Positions 34,611 to 44,375 of a stretch of DNA of 64,000 nt are shown piece after piece. The stretch covers positions 186,001-250,000 of the forward strand of contig JADJVC010000001.1 of NCBI GenBank assembly GCA_016710685.1. Reading direction: 5' to 3'. This DNA comes from Flavobacteriales bacterium (GTDB taxonomy: Bacteria > Bacteroidota > Bacteroidia > Flavobacteriales_F > PHOS-HE28). Within the stretch, counting starts at the first letter, position 1. The number at the start of each line of letters is the position of its first letter. Position numbers and translations under genes: made by a program. The notes under the pieces were generated by a model. That model worked only from the letters and a program-made list of their open reading frames with translations. It did no database searches and had not been told where the DNA came from.

Positions 34611-37409
34611 CTATTGCACCACGATCCGGCGAACGGCAACCCCGCTTTCACCTTTGATCCGAAGTTGATATTCACCCGGTGCCAAGCGGGAAAGGTCCAA
34701 TGTGCGCGCGCTTCCTCCGTTGAATGCCGTATGTCCCAAGCTCCTACCGGCAATGTCGAGCATTTCAATTTCCACCGATCCGTTCAATGAACTCAGGTCG
34801 ATATTGATGGCACCGTGCGCCGGCACGGGGAATACGCGCACCTGTTCCGCACCGGATATCTCGCCAATAGCGGATGGACCCACCAACACTTGCACCGGCG
34901 TGCGTAAGCTTTCACAACCATAGCTCGTCTTCAGCACTTCCCAATCGTAGAAGATCTCGAAATACGCCGTGGCGCCGGACCCTCCGTTCGTAGTGGAGGT
35001 GATCGCCCCAACATCGCCCAACGGATAAGGGTAGGTTCCAGATACGTCCTCATACGTCATACCGATATCACTGCCGAACATCCGCAGGCCATATTGGCCA
35101 GGCGTGATCGCCAGGTCCAGTTCGATCCGTGAATCACCGGCGGGCAGGTCGTAGTTCGCGGAACTGATGGTGGTGTTGCCGGGCCAACTCACCAAGCCCA
35201 CCGTGCGAATACCGGCGAACTGGGCGTGCACCAGCACACTTTTCAGAATGAAGGGTGAATAGCATTCGAAGATCGGGAAGTACTGCGGATCGCTTTCTAC
35301 AGGTGCACCGGCAGTGGGTGCCACCATGCCGCCGTACAACGTATCGATCAATTCTGGAGCGGCCTCGGCACACCAAAACGTGGTATTCGTGCCCACGACC
35401 GGCGTGGTCCAACTGTTGCCCGTTCCGATCACTGTGCCGTCTTGTTCATCAGCGTACCAAAGGACGTTGTCGCCGGTGGCGATCAAATTCGCAGTGCCAG
35501 GCGCGGGTATGGAAACGTTGTTCGCCGTGGGACCTGCTGGCGCCGGAATGACTTCCACGGCAAAGGGAGCGGAGATAATGTCCGGGCATACGGCATCCAC
35601 CGTTACCGTGTAGTCGCCGCCCGTATGCACGGTGATCGATTGGGTACTGGCACCGGTGCTCCACAAATAGCTGTCCGCTGCGCTGGACGTGAGCGTCAAC
35701 GAATCGTAGGCGCAGAATGCAGAGTAGCCATCAGAAGTAATTATTGGCTCAATACCGGTCGTCAGTACCGTGAAAGCACTGGCCACCGCGCTGCATCCGT
35801 TCCCCTCATCAACAGTTACGGCGTGGTAGCCGGGGCCGTTCGCACTTATGCTGGCCGTGGTTTCGCTGGTGTTCCATACGTAGCTGCTTCCACCTGCACC
35901 AGTCAACGTTACCGGGTCGCTTACCGGGCACAGGGAGAGGCTGGCGTTGCTGGAAATACTGGCAACGGGTGCCATGCATCCACCTTCAACCAAGGTGACC
36001 TGTTGGTCAATTCCGATGTTGTCGTAAGTGTCCACTTGTCCGCTGGGCCAATGCACCGTTACGCTCACAGCGCCTGCGTTGGTCCCCATACCGAAGTGGC
36101 ACATCCCGGTATTCGTTAGACCGTAGCTCTCGCCCGCGCGCACTTCGCGGATCTGCGTGCCCAATGGAGAACCCGTAACCGTGACACGGGCGCCAACGCC
36201 GTCACTATTGCTCTGCACGCCATGCAAACGCACGTTGAGCCAATGGTTGGCATTTCCGTCGTTCAACCATAGGCGGTCCGGGGTGGTGGTCGGCGTGGTG
36301 TAGCCGCTGCCGTAGTTGGCCCAAACGTCCATAAAACCATCGCTGTTGAGGTCACCGATGGCGAACCCGTGCATGGTGCCCGCATTGGGAAACATGTTCG
36401 GGATGGGCGTGAAAGTGCCGTCGCCATTGCCTTTCAAGTAGAACTGTGATCCGCCTGTGATCAGCAGGTCCAAGAAGCCATCATTGTCGAAGTCCTCGAA
36501 ATGGCTCTGCAACAAAAAGCCCACGATGTTCAAGCCACCATCCGGAAGTTCAGTGAAATGGCCCGTGCCGTCGTTTTCGAACAACTGCATGATGTGGTCG
36601 TGGTTCACAACCACCAGGTCCAAGTCTCCGTCATTGTCCCAGTCACCGAAATCCACGCACCAGCTCTGGTAATGGCCGGTAAGCCCGTGTTCATCCGTTT
36701 GATCGTTGTAGTTATTGTTTCCGTCGTTGATGAACAGCCGGTTCCAGCGACGTGGATCGTTCATGTCGGTAACACCCTGGCGGCAATGCGCGATAAACAG
36801 GTCCAAGTCCCCATCACCGTCAACATCCGTGAAAACGCTGCCATAGTTGCCGCTCATGTCCGATACCGGTGTGGTGGTAAAATCGATATATGATGTAAGC
36901 ACCAGTCCTCCTTGCCCGTCGTTGATCCAGATGTTCGGGGCACCATCGTCATGGCAGCCCATTACGTCCAACCAGCCGTCATTATTGATGTCGCCGACGC
37001 TGATGTTCTGCATGAACATGCTTGCACTCCCGAACGTTCCTGCGGTGGTAGATCCGGGAGTGACGATATTCAGGTAGTGCTGGCCGTCGTAAGAGCCTCC
37101 ACTGAAGGCGTCCTTTTGGCCATCGTTGTCCATGTCGGCGACAGCCATGCCCCATTGATCATAGCCCATAGGCCCGGCATCGTATCCGGCGAACGTGCCG
37201 TCGATGTTCTGGTAAAGCACCTTGAGAAATGAACTTTGGTCCAGCACGGCGAGGTCGTCCTTGCCGTCGCCGTTCATGTCCGTTACGGCCATGCAGTTCC
37301 CGCTGTGGGTGGGGTAGGGCAGCAACTCCGGGTGGCTGGTGAAGCTGGTTTGGGCGAACAGGTTTCCGGTGAGGAGCAACGCGGAAAGGAAGGGTAGGTG
37401 TGTACGCAT
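34611..37409 (-). CDS. Secreted FG-GAP/UnbV repeat protein with T9SS type A sorting domain
   Basis: A 932-residue exported protein starting MRTHLPFLSALLLTGNLFAQ. Residues about 25-390 are FG-GAP/VCBS calcium-binding propeller blades (VTDMNGDGKDDLAV, VADMDNDGQKDAF, FTDVDGDGDLDLFI, FEDFDNDGFLDLLI). They are followed by an ASPIC/UnbV domain (HWLNVRLHGVQSNSDGVGARV... VHWPSGQVDTY). Then come two Ig-like domains, a beta-rich segment and a type A T9SS sorting domain (RVFPVPAHGAINIDL... LAPGEYQLRI). Likely a surface-exposed adhesin or binding protein. The frame extends 67 codons upstream, but the chosen start gives a clean signal peptide. Confidence 0.87.
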   Translation of the reverse strand: MRTHLPFLSALLLTGNLFAQTSFTSHPELLPYPTHSGNCMAVTDMNGDGKDDLAVLDQSSFLKVLYQNIDGTFAGYDAGPMGYDQWGMAVADMDNDGQKDAFSGGSYDGQHYLNIVTPGSTTAGTFGSASMFMQNISVGDINNDGWLDVMGCHDDGAPNIWINDGQGGLVLTSYIDFTTTPVSDMSGNYGSVFTDVDGDGDLDLFIAHCRQGVTDMNDPRRWNRLFINDGNNNYNDQTDEHGLTGHYQSWCVDFGDWDNDGDLDLVVVNHDHIMQLFENDGTGHFTELPDGGLNIVGFLLQSHFEDFDNDGFLDLLITGGSQFYLKGNGDGTFTPIPNMFPNAGTMHGFAIGDLNSDGFMDVWANYGSGYTTPTTTPDRLWLNDGNANHWLNVRLHGVQSNSDGVGARVTVTGSPLGTQIREVRAGESYGLTNTGMCHFGMGTNAGAVSVTVHWPSGQVDTYDNIGIDQQVTLVEGGCMAPVASISSNASLSLCPVSDPVTLTGAGGSSYVWNTSETTASISANGPGYHAVTVDEGNGCSAVASAFTVLTTGIEPIITSDGYSAFCAYDSLTLTSSAADSYLWSTGASTQSITVHTGGDYTVTVDAVCPDIISAPFAVEVIPAPAGPTANNVSIPAPGTANLIATGDNVLWYADEQDGTVIGTGNSWTTPVVGTNTTFWCAEAAPELIDTLYGGMVAPTAGAPVESDPQYFPIFECYSPFILKSVLVHAQFAGIRTVGLVSWPGNTTISSANYDLPAGDSRIELDLAITPGQYGLRMFGSDIGMTYEDVSGTYPYPLGDVGAITSTTNGGSGATAYFEIFYDWEVLKTSYGCESLRTPVQVLVGPSAIGEISGAEQVRVFPVPAHGAINIDLSSLNGSVEIEMLDIAGRSLGHTAFNGGSARTLDLSRLAPGEYQLRIKGESGVAVRRIVVQ

Positions 37410-37599
37410 TTGGCGGAAAGCTACGGAACCACTTCTGAGTTCCCCAAATGGCGGCTTCGTATGGTGAAACATACCCATACACGGCGATCCAAGGAATTTC
37501 ATTGAACCCGAAAAGTGGATAAGTCCTGAAGCTGGTTCGTTCAACGAGGCGAATAAGGCTGGATCTTTCGCCGCATGGCTGCGCGAACCCATTTCGGCC

Positions 37600-40032
37600 A
37601 TGGCATTCACCGGAATGGAAAATCACATTCGTAAACAAAATCCTACGGGCCGCGCCTTTTCTGGCATTTTCACTTTGGCCACCGTCCTGATTGCCGTAAA
37701 CGGGTTACGAGCGCAAGTGCCCACTAAATGCCTGGAGATCGAGAGCATTTTGGTGGATGCCTGCATTTCCGACGCGGATTGCCCCGGCAGCACGGAAGGC
37801 ATGAACGAGATGGTGCGCTTCATCACCGGGCCGGACCCTGTGGCCATTGCCGGCCTGCAGTTCGAGTTCTACAGCAGCAATTTTCTCGGCATCGCACAGA
37901 ACGCCACCACGGCGCAGCTCACCGCGCAACTCGATGCCACAATTCAAGGGTGTGGCCAATTGCTGGAGCCGCCCACTGGCATTATTCCCCCGGGAAGTCA
38001 AGTGATTTTCGTGACATCTACCGCCATGTGCGTTCAGGCAAATGCCTTCACCGCGTTGAGCGATACACTCTACATCATCTTCCAGAATCCGGGGAACAGC
38101 CAAGGTCATTTCAAGAACAACAACCTGGTGGGTTTGCCTGTCACCACCGTGCCCGATGCGCCGTTGATGCGTTGGTTGCGCATCAACGTGGCCGGAACCG
38201 GTTGCGGCGATACAGCCACTTATGATGCGAACCTGCTGGTGAACATCTTCGGCTCTTACGGCGGGCTAACGACCGAAAATGATGGTGCCGTTGCCGAATT
38301 CTCCTGGCCCGGAGTGCCGACCGTTTCCTATGTGAACCACGGCTGCCAAGCTCCTTTCATCGCCACGGAACCTGTGATCCTTTCCGCGCCGGACCCCATT
38401 CCCTGCGGGCAGAGTGCCAACCTCAGCGGCATGGTCAACGGGCCGTTCGCCTCCGTGCATTGGCAGGGTGGGGGCGGCGTTTTCAGCCAACCGGATGAAA
38501 TGACAACCACCTACACGCCCGGTGGTGGCGACAATGGTAACGTGGTGATCTCTTTCTGCGCCATCGGTGGCTGTGGCGATACCATCTGCGACCAGATCAC
38601 GCTGGTAACCGCGCCCACGCCGCAAGTCCTCATTACCGGCGATAGCACCTTATGCTTAGGGACGGATATGAACTCACTGACGGCCTCCGGAGCGGACACC
38701 TATCTCTGGAGCACGGGTGAAACCACCGAAAGCATAAATGTGAGCCTCCCCGAAGTGGGTCAAATTTGGGTGTTGGGCACTTCGGCCTGTGGCAACGATT
38801 CCGCCTTCACCACCGTTTCCGTCATGTCGCACACGCTCACCTATCAGCACGTTTCGTGCAATGGAGCGGCGGACGGCGAATTGAACATGATCCCCGAAGG
38901 GGGGGCATTGCCTTACACGTACCTGTGGAGCTCCGGTGAGACTTCAGCGTCGATAACAGGACTGGGACCCGGGTCCTTCGATGTCTCCGTTTCGGATGCT
39001 GAAGGTTGCACGCAGACCAGTTCTTTCACCATCACTGAGCCGCCACTGCTCACCGCTGTGGTTGGCGGCGATACGACCATCTGCCCCGGGGGCTCTGCAA
39101 TCCTGACTGCAGAGGGTTTCGGTGGAACGCCCGCCTATGTGTTCACTTGGTCGCCAGAAGGACCGCTTGTTTCTCCCCTGGAAACAACAACGTACACGGT
39201 GGTGGTTTCCGATGCGCATGGTTGTGCCGCAACGCCATTGCAGGTAACGGTGGAAGTGCCGAACAACGGAAGTGTATCCATCGTAGCCAGCGCGCAGCAA
39301 GGCTGCGCACCGTTCTGTGTCGACTTCACGGCATTGCCCGCCGGGGCCGTTTCCTACTCTTGGGCTTTTGGGGATGGTGGCGAAGGGTCCGGTGACCAGC
39401 TCACGCACTGCTACGATAACCCCGGCGTATACCCGGTTTCCGTGCTTGTGGATCAAGGCATCGGCTGCCCGGCCATCGCGCTGTTGGACCCACCGATCAT
39501 GGTGGGCAGCACACCCGTGGCAGCGTTCAACTTCACGCCCGAAGCACCTGACACTGACAACCCGACCGTGCAATTCACGGACGGCAGCATTGGTGCCAAT
39601 ACATGGGCATGGGAGTTTGGCGATCCAGCAAATAGCACCAGCACGGATGCTTCACCGGAGTTCACCTTCCCCGGCGCGGGGTGCTACCCAGTGCTGCTCA
39701 CTGTTTCAGACGGTGCAGGTTGCTTTGCCATGGACAGCGCGCAGATCTGCATTATCGGCAATGACAGCATTGTAATACCCAACGTGTTTACCCCGAACGG
39801 CGATGGTAACAACGACCATTTCCGCGTGCTCGGCATGATGCAATTGGACCTTTCCATCTACAACCGATGGGGCCAACTGGTGACCGTGATGCAACGTCCG
39901 GACCAAGGCTGGAGCGGGCGCACGGACGCTGGCGAGCAAGTTCCCGAAGGCACTTACTTCTATACGTTACGCGGCGTAGCCATTGCCGGGGAGGCGGTGG
40001 ATATGAGCGGGACGATCACGCTGTTGCGATAA
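37600..40032 (+). CDS. Secreted PKD-domain protein with gliding-motility-type C-terminus
   Basis: An 810-residue exported protein. Start is 37600 or 37615 (MENHIRKQ); both leave a signal segment GIFTLATVLIAVNGLRAQ. The N-terminal domain (about 45-240, CLEIESILVDACISDADCPGSTEGMNEM...) is a cysteine-containing module that I associate with other CHU-type proteins. SprB-like/Ig-like repeats follow (QHVSCNGAADGELNMIPEGG), then two PKD domains (YSWAFGDGGEGSGD, WAWEFGDPANSTSTD) and the CHU_C domain with FTPNGDGNNDHFRVLG and IYNRWGQLV. T9SS type B export to the surface is predicted. It is divergent from the FG-GAP protein. Confidence 0.87.
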   Translation: MAFTGMENHIRKQNPTGRAFSGIFTLATVLIAVNGLRAQVPTKCLEIESILVDACISDADCPGSTEGMNEMVRFITGPDPVAIAGLQFEFYSSNFLGIAQNATTAQLTAQLDATIQGCGQLLEPPTGIIPPGSQVIFVTSTAMCVQANAFTALSDTLYIIFQNPGNSQGHFKNNNLVGLPVTTVPDAPLMRWLRINVAGTGCGDTATYDANLLVNIFGSYGGLTTENDGAVAEFSWPGVPTVSYVNHGCQAPFIATEPVILSAPDPIPCGQSANLSGMVNGPFASVHWQGGGGVFSQPDEMTTTYTPGGGDNGNVVISFCAIGGCGDTICDQITLVTAPTPQVLITGDSTLCLGTDMNSLTASGADTYLWSTGETTESINVSLPEVGQIWVLGTSACGNDSAFTTVSVMSHTLTYQHVSCNGAADGELNMIPEGGALPYTYLWSSGETSASITGLGPGSFDVSVSDAEGCTQTSSFTITEPPLLTAVVGGDTTICPGGSAILTAEGFGGTPAYVFTWSPEGPLVSPLETTTYTVVVSDAHGCAATPLQVTVEVPNNGSVSIVASAQQGCAPFCVDFTALPAGAVSYSWAFGDGGEGSGDQLTHCYDNPGVYPVSVLVDQGIGCPAIALLDPPIMVGSTPVAAFNFTPEAPDTDNPTVQFTDGSIGANTWAWEFGDPANSTSTDASPEFTFPGAGCYPVLLTVSDGAGCFAMDSAQICIIGNDSIVIPNVFTPNGDGNNDHFRVLGMMQLDLSIYNRWGQLVTVMQRPDQGWSGRTDAGEQVPEGTYFYTLRGVAIAGEAVDMSGTITLLR

Positions 40033-40091
40033 GTCTTCGCAACTCGCTTGCCGCAGTACATTCATCCCTTCTCTGCGGTTCGGATCACACG

Positions 40092-40703
40092 CTATTTCCC
40101 TCCACCGAACACCACGCCCAACGTAAGGTAGTACGTGAAGTATTTCGCGTCACCCAGCAATTTGCCTTGGTCCTTGTACGCGTTGCTGAGGCCGTAGCTC
40201 ATGCCGCCTTCCAACGTCAGGATCGTGAGGTCCAGGCCAAGGCCCGCGTCCATGTTGAAAGAGCCGCCGTTATAATCGTCTTTGTTGAAGGCGATCTTGT
40301 CGTCCTTGCTGTCCACGCTCAGCAGCGCCTCATACGTGGGGCCGGCGTTCAGCCGCAACTTGAAATGGTCCCCGTGAATAATGTCATACCCGACCAAGGC
40401 TTTCAATTTTGCTGTGGTTCGGATCAGGTTGTCCTCGATCGCGGTGGTGTCCGAAGCGCTTAATTTCACCACGGTGGCGCTGCGGCCAAAAAAGGCGCCG
40501 GGCTGGAAGTAAAGCCGATCGCCCAGCCGCAGGTCCACGCCAAGCTGATAGCCTATGGCCGCTTTGGTGGTAACACCCCCTGGGTCGTTGGAAAGGTCCG
40601 TGAACGCTGCCCCGAGTTGTGGGTTCACTTTCAATTGCGCCGTGGCGGCGGTGGCCATGCCGATAAAAGTCGCGCAAAGCAGGATGGTGCGGGTGGTTTT
40701 CAT
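40092..40703 (-). CDS. Outer-membrane beta-barrel protein (porin-like, PorT/OmpA-like fold)
   Basis: A 203-residue protein with signal peptide MKTTRTILLCATFIGMATAATAQ, followed by alternating amphipathic strands (AAIGYQLGVDLRLGDRLYFQPGAFFGR, FKLRLNAGPTYEALL, YYLTLGVVFGGGK). The pattern and length suggest an eight-stranded outer-membrane barrel of the OMP_b-brl_2 kind. It does not share a specific signature with PorT or other named T9SS parts. It converges with the PKD-domain protein, leaving only 59 bases between them. Confidence 0.72.
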   Translation of the reverse strand: MKTTRTILLCATFIGMATAATAQLKVNPQLGAAFTDLSNDPGGVTTKAAIGYQLGVDLRLGDRLYFQPGAFFGRSATVVKLSASDTTAIEDNLIRTTAKLKALVGYDIIHGDHFKLRLNAGPTYEALLSVDSKDDKIAFNKDDYNGGSFNMDAGLGLDLTILTLEGGMSYGLSNAYKDQGKLLGDAKYFTYYLTLGVVFGGGK

Positions 40704-41074
40704 GCGTTGGTGATTTTGGTCTTGCAGGTGTTTGGCAAAGATGGGGCCAACCTGAAAATCAGCATGATCGAACTGGTACTACCGGCGGATTGCGCATCAT
40801 TGGAACGCTGAAAGGCACGTGCGGCTATTCCTCAGTTGAAGAAGAATGGGAGCTTCAAATCCTGTCGATCCTGTTAATCCTGCTCAAAACCCCGAAACTC
40901 CCGCAAGTGTTCCAGCCTTCCAGGAATGTGCGTTCCAACTGGGCTGGGTCACTTGTGGGCATCTTGATTTTATTCATAACACCTCCTAATCCTTTCCCCA
41001 AGCGCCGCCAAGACCGATCTTTGCGTCCAAATGATGGGCAAACCTCTCTTTCAGCCCAAAAGCTCCTGATCAAT

Positions 41075-43449
41075 TTGGATTTTCCACGTCGCCTTCATCT
41101 TTTCATCGCCACGGTCGCGGTGGCAACATCGCACACCGTGGCGCTGGGCCAATGTGGTACGTTCATCACCGCTTTCCCATCCAGCGAAGGTTTTGAGAAT
41201 GCGGCTGTTTGGGTCAGTGGTGGCACTGCCAACGATTGGGCATGGGGCGTTCCAGCGCATCCCAACATCAACACGGCCGGTGGTGGATTGAAGGCATGGT
41301 GTGTGGGCGGGCTTTCCGGGACGTTCTACAACAACAACGAACGGTCTTGGTTGGAAAGCCCCTGTTTCGATTTTTCGAGCTTGAACACGCCGCGCATTTC
41401 CTTCAAGATCTACTGGGAAGTGGAGCGCCAGTACGATGGTATGATCCTGCAGTATTCCACCGACGGTGGTACCACGTACAACAACGTGGGTGCATTCGGG
41501 GAAGCCCGGATTGCAACACACAGAACTGGTTCAATTCGTCCAACATCACCAACTTGGCCACTGGTATCAGCCCCAAGCACGGTTGGAGCGGCCGTGCTGG
41601 TAGTACCGTCGGCAGTTGCCAAGGCGGAAGCGGTAGCAATGGTTGGGTGACCGCCAGCCACTGCCTGGGCATGTTGGCGAATGCCCCCAGTGTGCGGTTC
41701 CGTTTTTCTTTCGGCGCGGGAAGTGTGTGCAACAACTACGACGGCATCGCCATCGACGACATCTTGATCGATGAGGCACCGCCCGTCATTGCCGCATTCA
41801 GTGGCGACTGCACCGGCACTACCGTTGATTTCATCAACTCTTCCACAACGTGCCCGAATCTCTTTTCGTGGAACTTCGGCGACCCCGGCTCCGCGCAGAA
41901 CACTTCATCCCAGGAGAATCCCTCACATACGTACGCGGACCCCGGCACCTATACCATCACGCTAACGGCCACCGACGGTTGCGGCGCTTCCGGCACGCAC
42001 ACCATGGACATCAGCGTGCTGGGTGTTACGCTCGCCACCACGCCGCCCACCTGCGGTGCGGACAATGGATCGGTGGAAGCCACCGTTTCCGGTGCGAACG
42101 GCGCGGTGAACTACCTCTGGTCGCCGGGTGGTGCGACAACACAAACGCTCGCAAACGTGGGTGCTGGCACCTACACGGTCACCGTTTCCGGGGTGAACAG
42201 TTGTCCGGTAACCGCCACCGCCACGCTTACTTCCAGCGGCACCACTTTAGCCGTTGATGTGGCCCACACGGACGTTTCGTACGCTGGCTTAAGCGATAGA
42301 ACGACAACAGCGACAACGGTGGGCGGCGTGGCTCCGTTCAACTTTTCGTGGGCCCCCGGCAGTGAAAATTCAGCAGCTATCAGCAACCTGGCCGCCGGCG
42401 ATTACACCTGCACCGTAACGGACGGCCAAGGATGCAGCGCGCAAGCCACCGCCACGGTGGGCGCACCCGAACCGTTCGGCATAACGGCCGGGCCGGACAC
42501 TGCCGTGTGTGCCGGAAATGCCGTGCTGTTGCAAGCCGAAGCCAACGGCGGCACGCCGGGCTACACCTTCAACTGGCTGCCTGATGGACCGGCGGTTACG
42601 CCCGCAGCCACCACCACCTACACCGTTGTAGCCACCGATGCCAACGGCTGCCAATCCGCCCCGGAAACCACCGTCGTAACCGTCTCTTCCAGCTTCACGC
42701 CCAGCTTCACGTCTACGGAAACTACGGGCTGTTCTCCGCATTGCATCACCTTTTATCCCACGCCAGCAGGGGCTTCGGACTACTTTTGGGATTTCGGCGA
42801 CGACGGTTCCGGCATTCTGGAATCGCCGACGTATTGCTACCAAACCGGCGGATTGTTTCCTGTGAGCCTCACCGTTACCGATGCCACCGGCTGCACCGGA
42901 ACGGTAACCACACCGGACTATGCGGACATCCATGGCACGCCCACGGCCAGCTTCACACCATCACGCTACGTCACCACCATTGACGCACCCACCGTTCAGC
43001 TCAGCAACACCAGCCAGAACAGTACTTCGTGGTTCTGGACTTTCGACCAAGGCGACACTGCCATGCAGCGCTCACCCAGCGTAACGTTCCCCGCCGTGGG
43101 TTGCTACACCGTGGCACTGGAAGCCAGCAACGACCTGGGTTGCCGCGACACCGCCAGTGTGGAGATCTGTGTGGAAGACGCCTTCCTGCTGTTCATGCCC
43201 AACGCATTCACCCCGAATGACGACGGCATCAACGATGTGCTTCTGCCCAAAACTTCGGTGCGCAACCCCGCCGATTTCGAACTGAAGATCTTTGACCGCT
43301 GGGGCAAACAGGTCTTCAGCACGGAAGATATTTACGCGGGGTGGGACGGAGGCACCACAACGAGCGGCATCTACATCTGGAAGATCTGGATTACCGATAC
43401 GGATCAAAACGGCCACGAGCTGGTGGGCCATGTGGCGCTGTTGCGGTAG
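41075..43449 (+). CDS. Secreted PKD-domain protein with gliding-motility-type C-terminus, frameshifted
   Basis: Exported protein of about 791 residues once the frame is repaired. The signal peptide reads LDFPRRLHLFIATVAVATS... VALGQ. No ATG lies close by in frame, so a TTG at 41075 is the likely start; the far ATG at 40790 is improbable. The first domain (about 30-210) resembles MAM/jelly-roll adhesin domains (SWLESPCFDFSSLNTPRISF... YDGMILQYSTDGG). The frame breaks at CCC 41505-41507; a fourth C gives GEAPDCNTQNWFNSSN. PKD domains (LFSWNFGDPGSAQNTSS, DYFWDFGDDGSG), Ig-like SprB repeats and a CHU_C domain (FTPNDDGINDVLL... IFDRWGKQVF) follow. Confidence 0.82.
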
Positions 43450-43945
43450 TGCTGCGCAATTGTGATTTTTTCCTTAGGTTTTCAAATCGGAGACCAACTG
43501 TTTTTAGCCACAGATCCCGCCGATTACGCAGATGTTTCCCGCGTTGCGGGAAGGAACCCGCGGGTTCAGACTCCAATCGGCATTTATCTGTGTAATTCCG
43601 CTATTGCGGAACAGGTGCTGCGTAATCTGCGGCTCTACCTTTTGAGGCCGGCATTCACGTTGCGTCCGATACTTATCGGACCGTTGCGTACTTGGCTGCC
43701 GTAGGCATACCGTCGCGGTTCTCAACTTTGAGGCCGGTTTTCCGACCGCAGGTCGCGCTTAGCGGAATTCTTTGCGTGCTTTGCGTCCCCGGCTCCCGTA
43801 GGGCTGCATTAGGGGTATACCGATCAGAGGCCGGTATTCCCTTCCACCGAAAAGCACCGCATCCAAAGGTTTCCCACTTCACCCTGTTGGTGAAACGTAG
43901 CGGTCTCCGGGTCGAAAAGCACACACGTTCCCGAATTTCGCCGAC
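43450..43945. other. Intergenic region with palindromic repeat element
   Basis: No gene is supported in this 496-base gap. It holds the palindromic AGCCACAG element (listed separately), an imperfect palindrome tccgatacttatcgga (43665-43680), and a gaggccggt...gaccgcaggtcgc motif (43731-43757) that recurs near 63231-63258. Confidence 0.6.
43504..43655. repeat. Palindromic intergenic repeat, AGCCACAG...CTGCGGCT type
   Basis: The stretch begins ttagccacagatcc-cgccgattacgcagat and ends atctgtgtaat ... ctgcgtaatctgcggct, so its two halves are near reverse complements around internal hairpins (cccgcgttgcggg). Elements with the same ends and the same cgccgattacgc core occur twice more at 62952-63219. 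Confidence 0.7.
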
Positions 43946-44353
43946 ATGGGGGAGCGTATTGCGCAATGGTGGCACCTGATGCCCGATGGTGGCAGCGGGA
44001 TAATCCTATTGCTGGTGGAGTTGGTGGTCGCACTTACGGCAATGGGCTGGGCCTACAACCGGGGTTATCGCAACACGGAGCGCGGTTCCGTGCTGCGGTT
44101 GCCGTTGCTTACCGTGGCCTTCGGCTTGGGCTTGTTGGTAAAGCACCTCAGCGAACCTTGGTGGGCCGCGGCGGTCATTGCTTTAAGCGTATTGGTAGCA
44201 GGCTTTTTGGGCCGGAATGATAACGGTCGCGGGCTGGGCCTGCCGGTGATGCTCGTTGCTGCATTGCTCGGCTTCGGCATGCTGATCAGCGCAACTGCGT
44301 TAACGCTCGTGGCCATGATCGCCTACCTGCTCAGCCCTGTGAAAAAGCGATGA
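43946..44353 (+). CDS. Integral membrane protein of unknown function
   Basis: A 135-residue protein with four to five predicted transmembrane helices (about residues 17-36, 49-65, 72-88, 97-110, 113-128) and a short basic tail (PVKKR). No family recognised. It has no signal peptide beyond the first helix and no charged catalytic motif. The beta-helix protein gene follows after 22 bases in the same direction, so the two are probably co-transcribed. The start ATG follows shortly after the intergenic repeats. Confidence 0.65.
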   Translation: MGERIAQWWHLMPDGGSGIILLLVELVVALTAMGWAYNRGYRNTERGSVLRLPLLTVAFGLGLLVKHLSEPWWAAAVIALSVLVAGFLGRNDNGRGLGLPVMLVAALLGFGMLISATALTLVAMIAYLLSPVKKR

Positions 44354-44375
44354 TCCGCACGATCCACCGCAAGGC

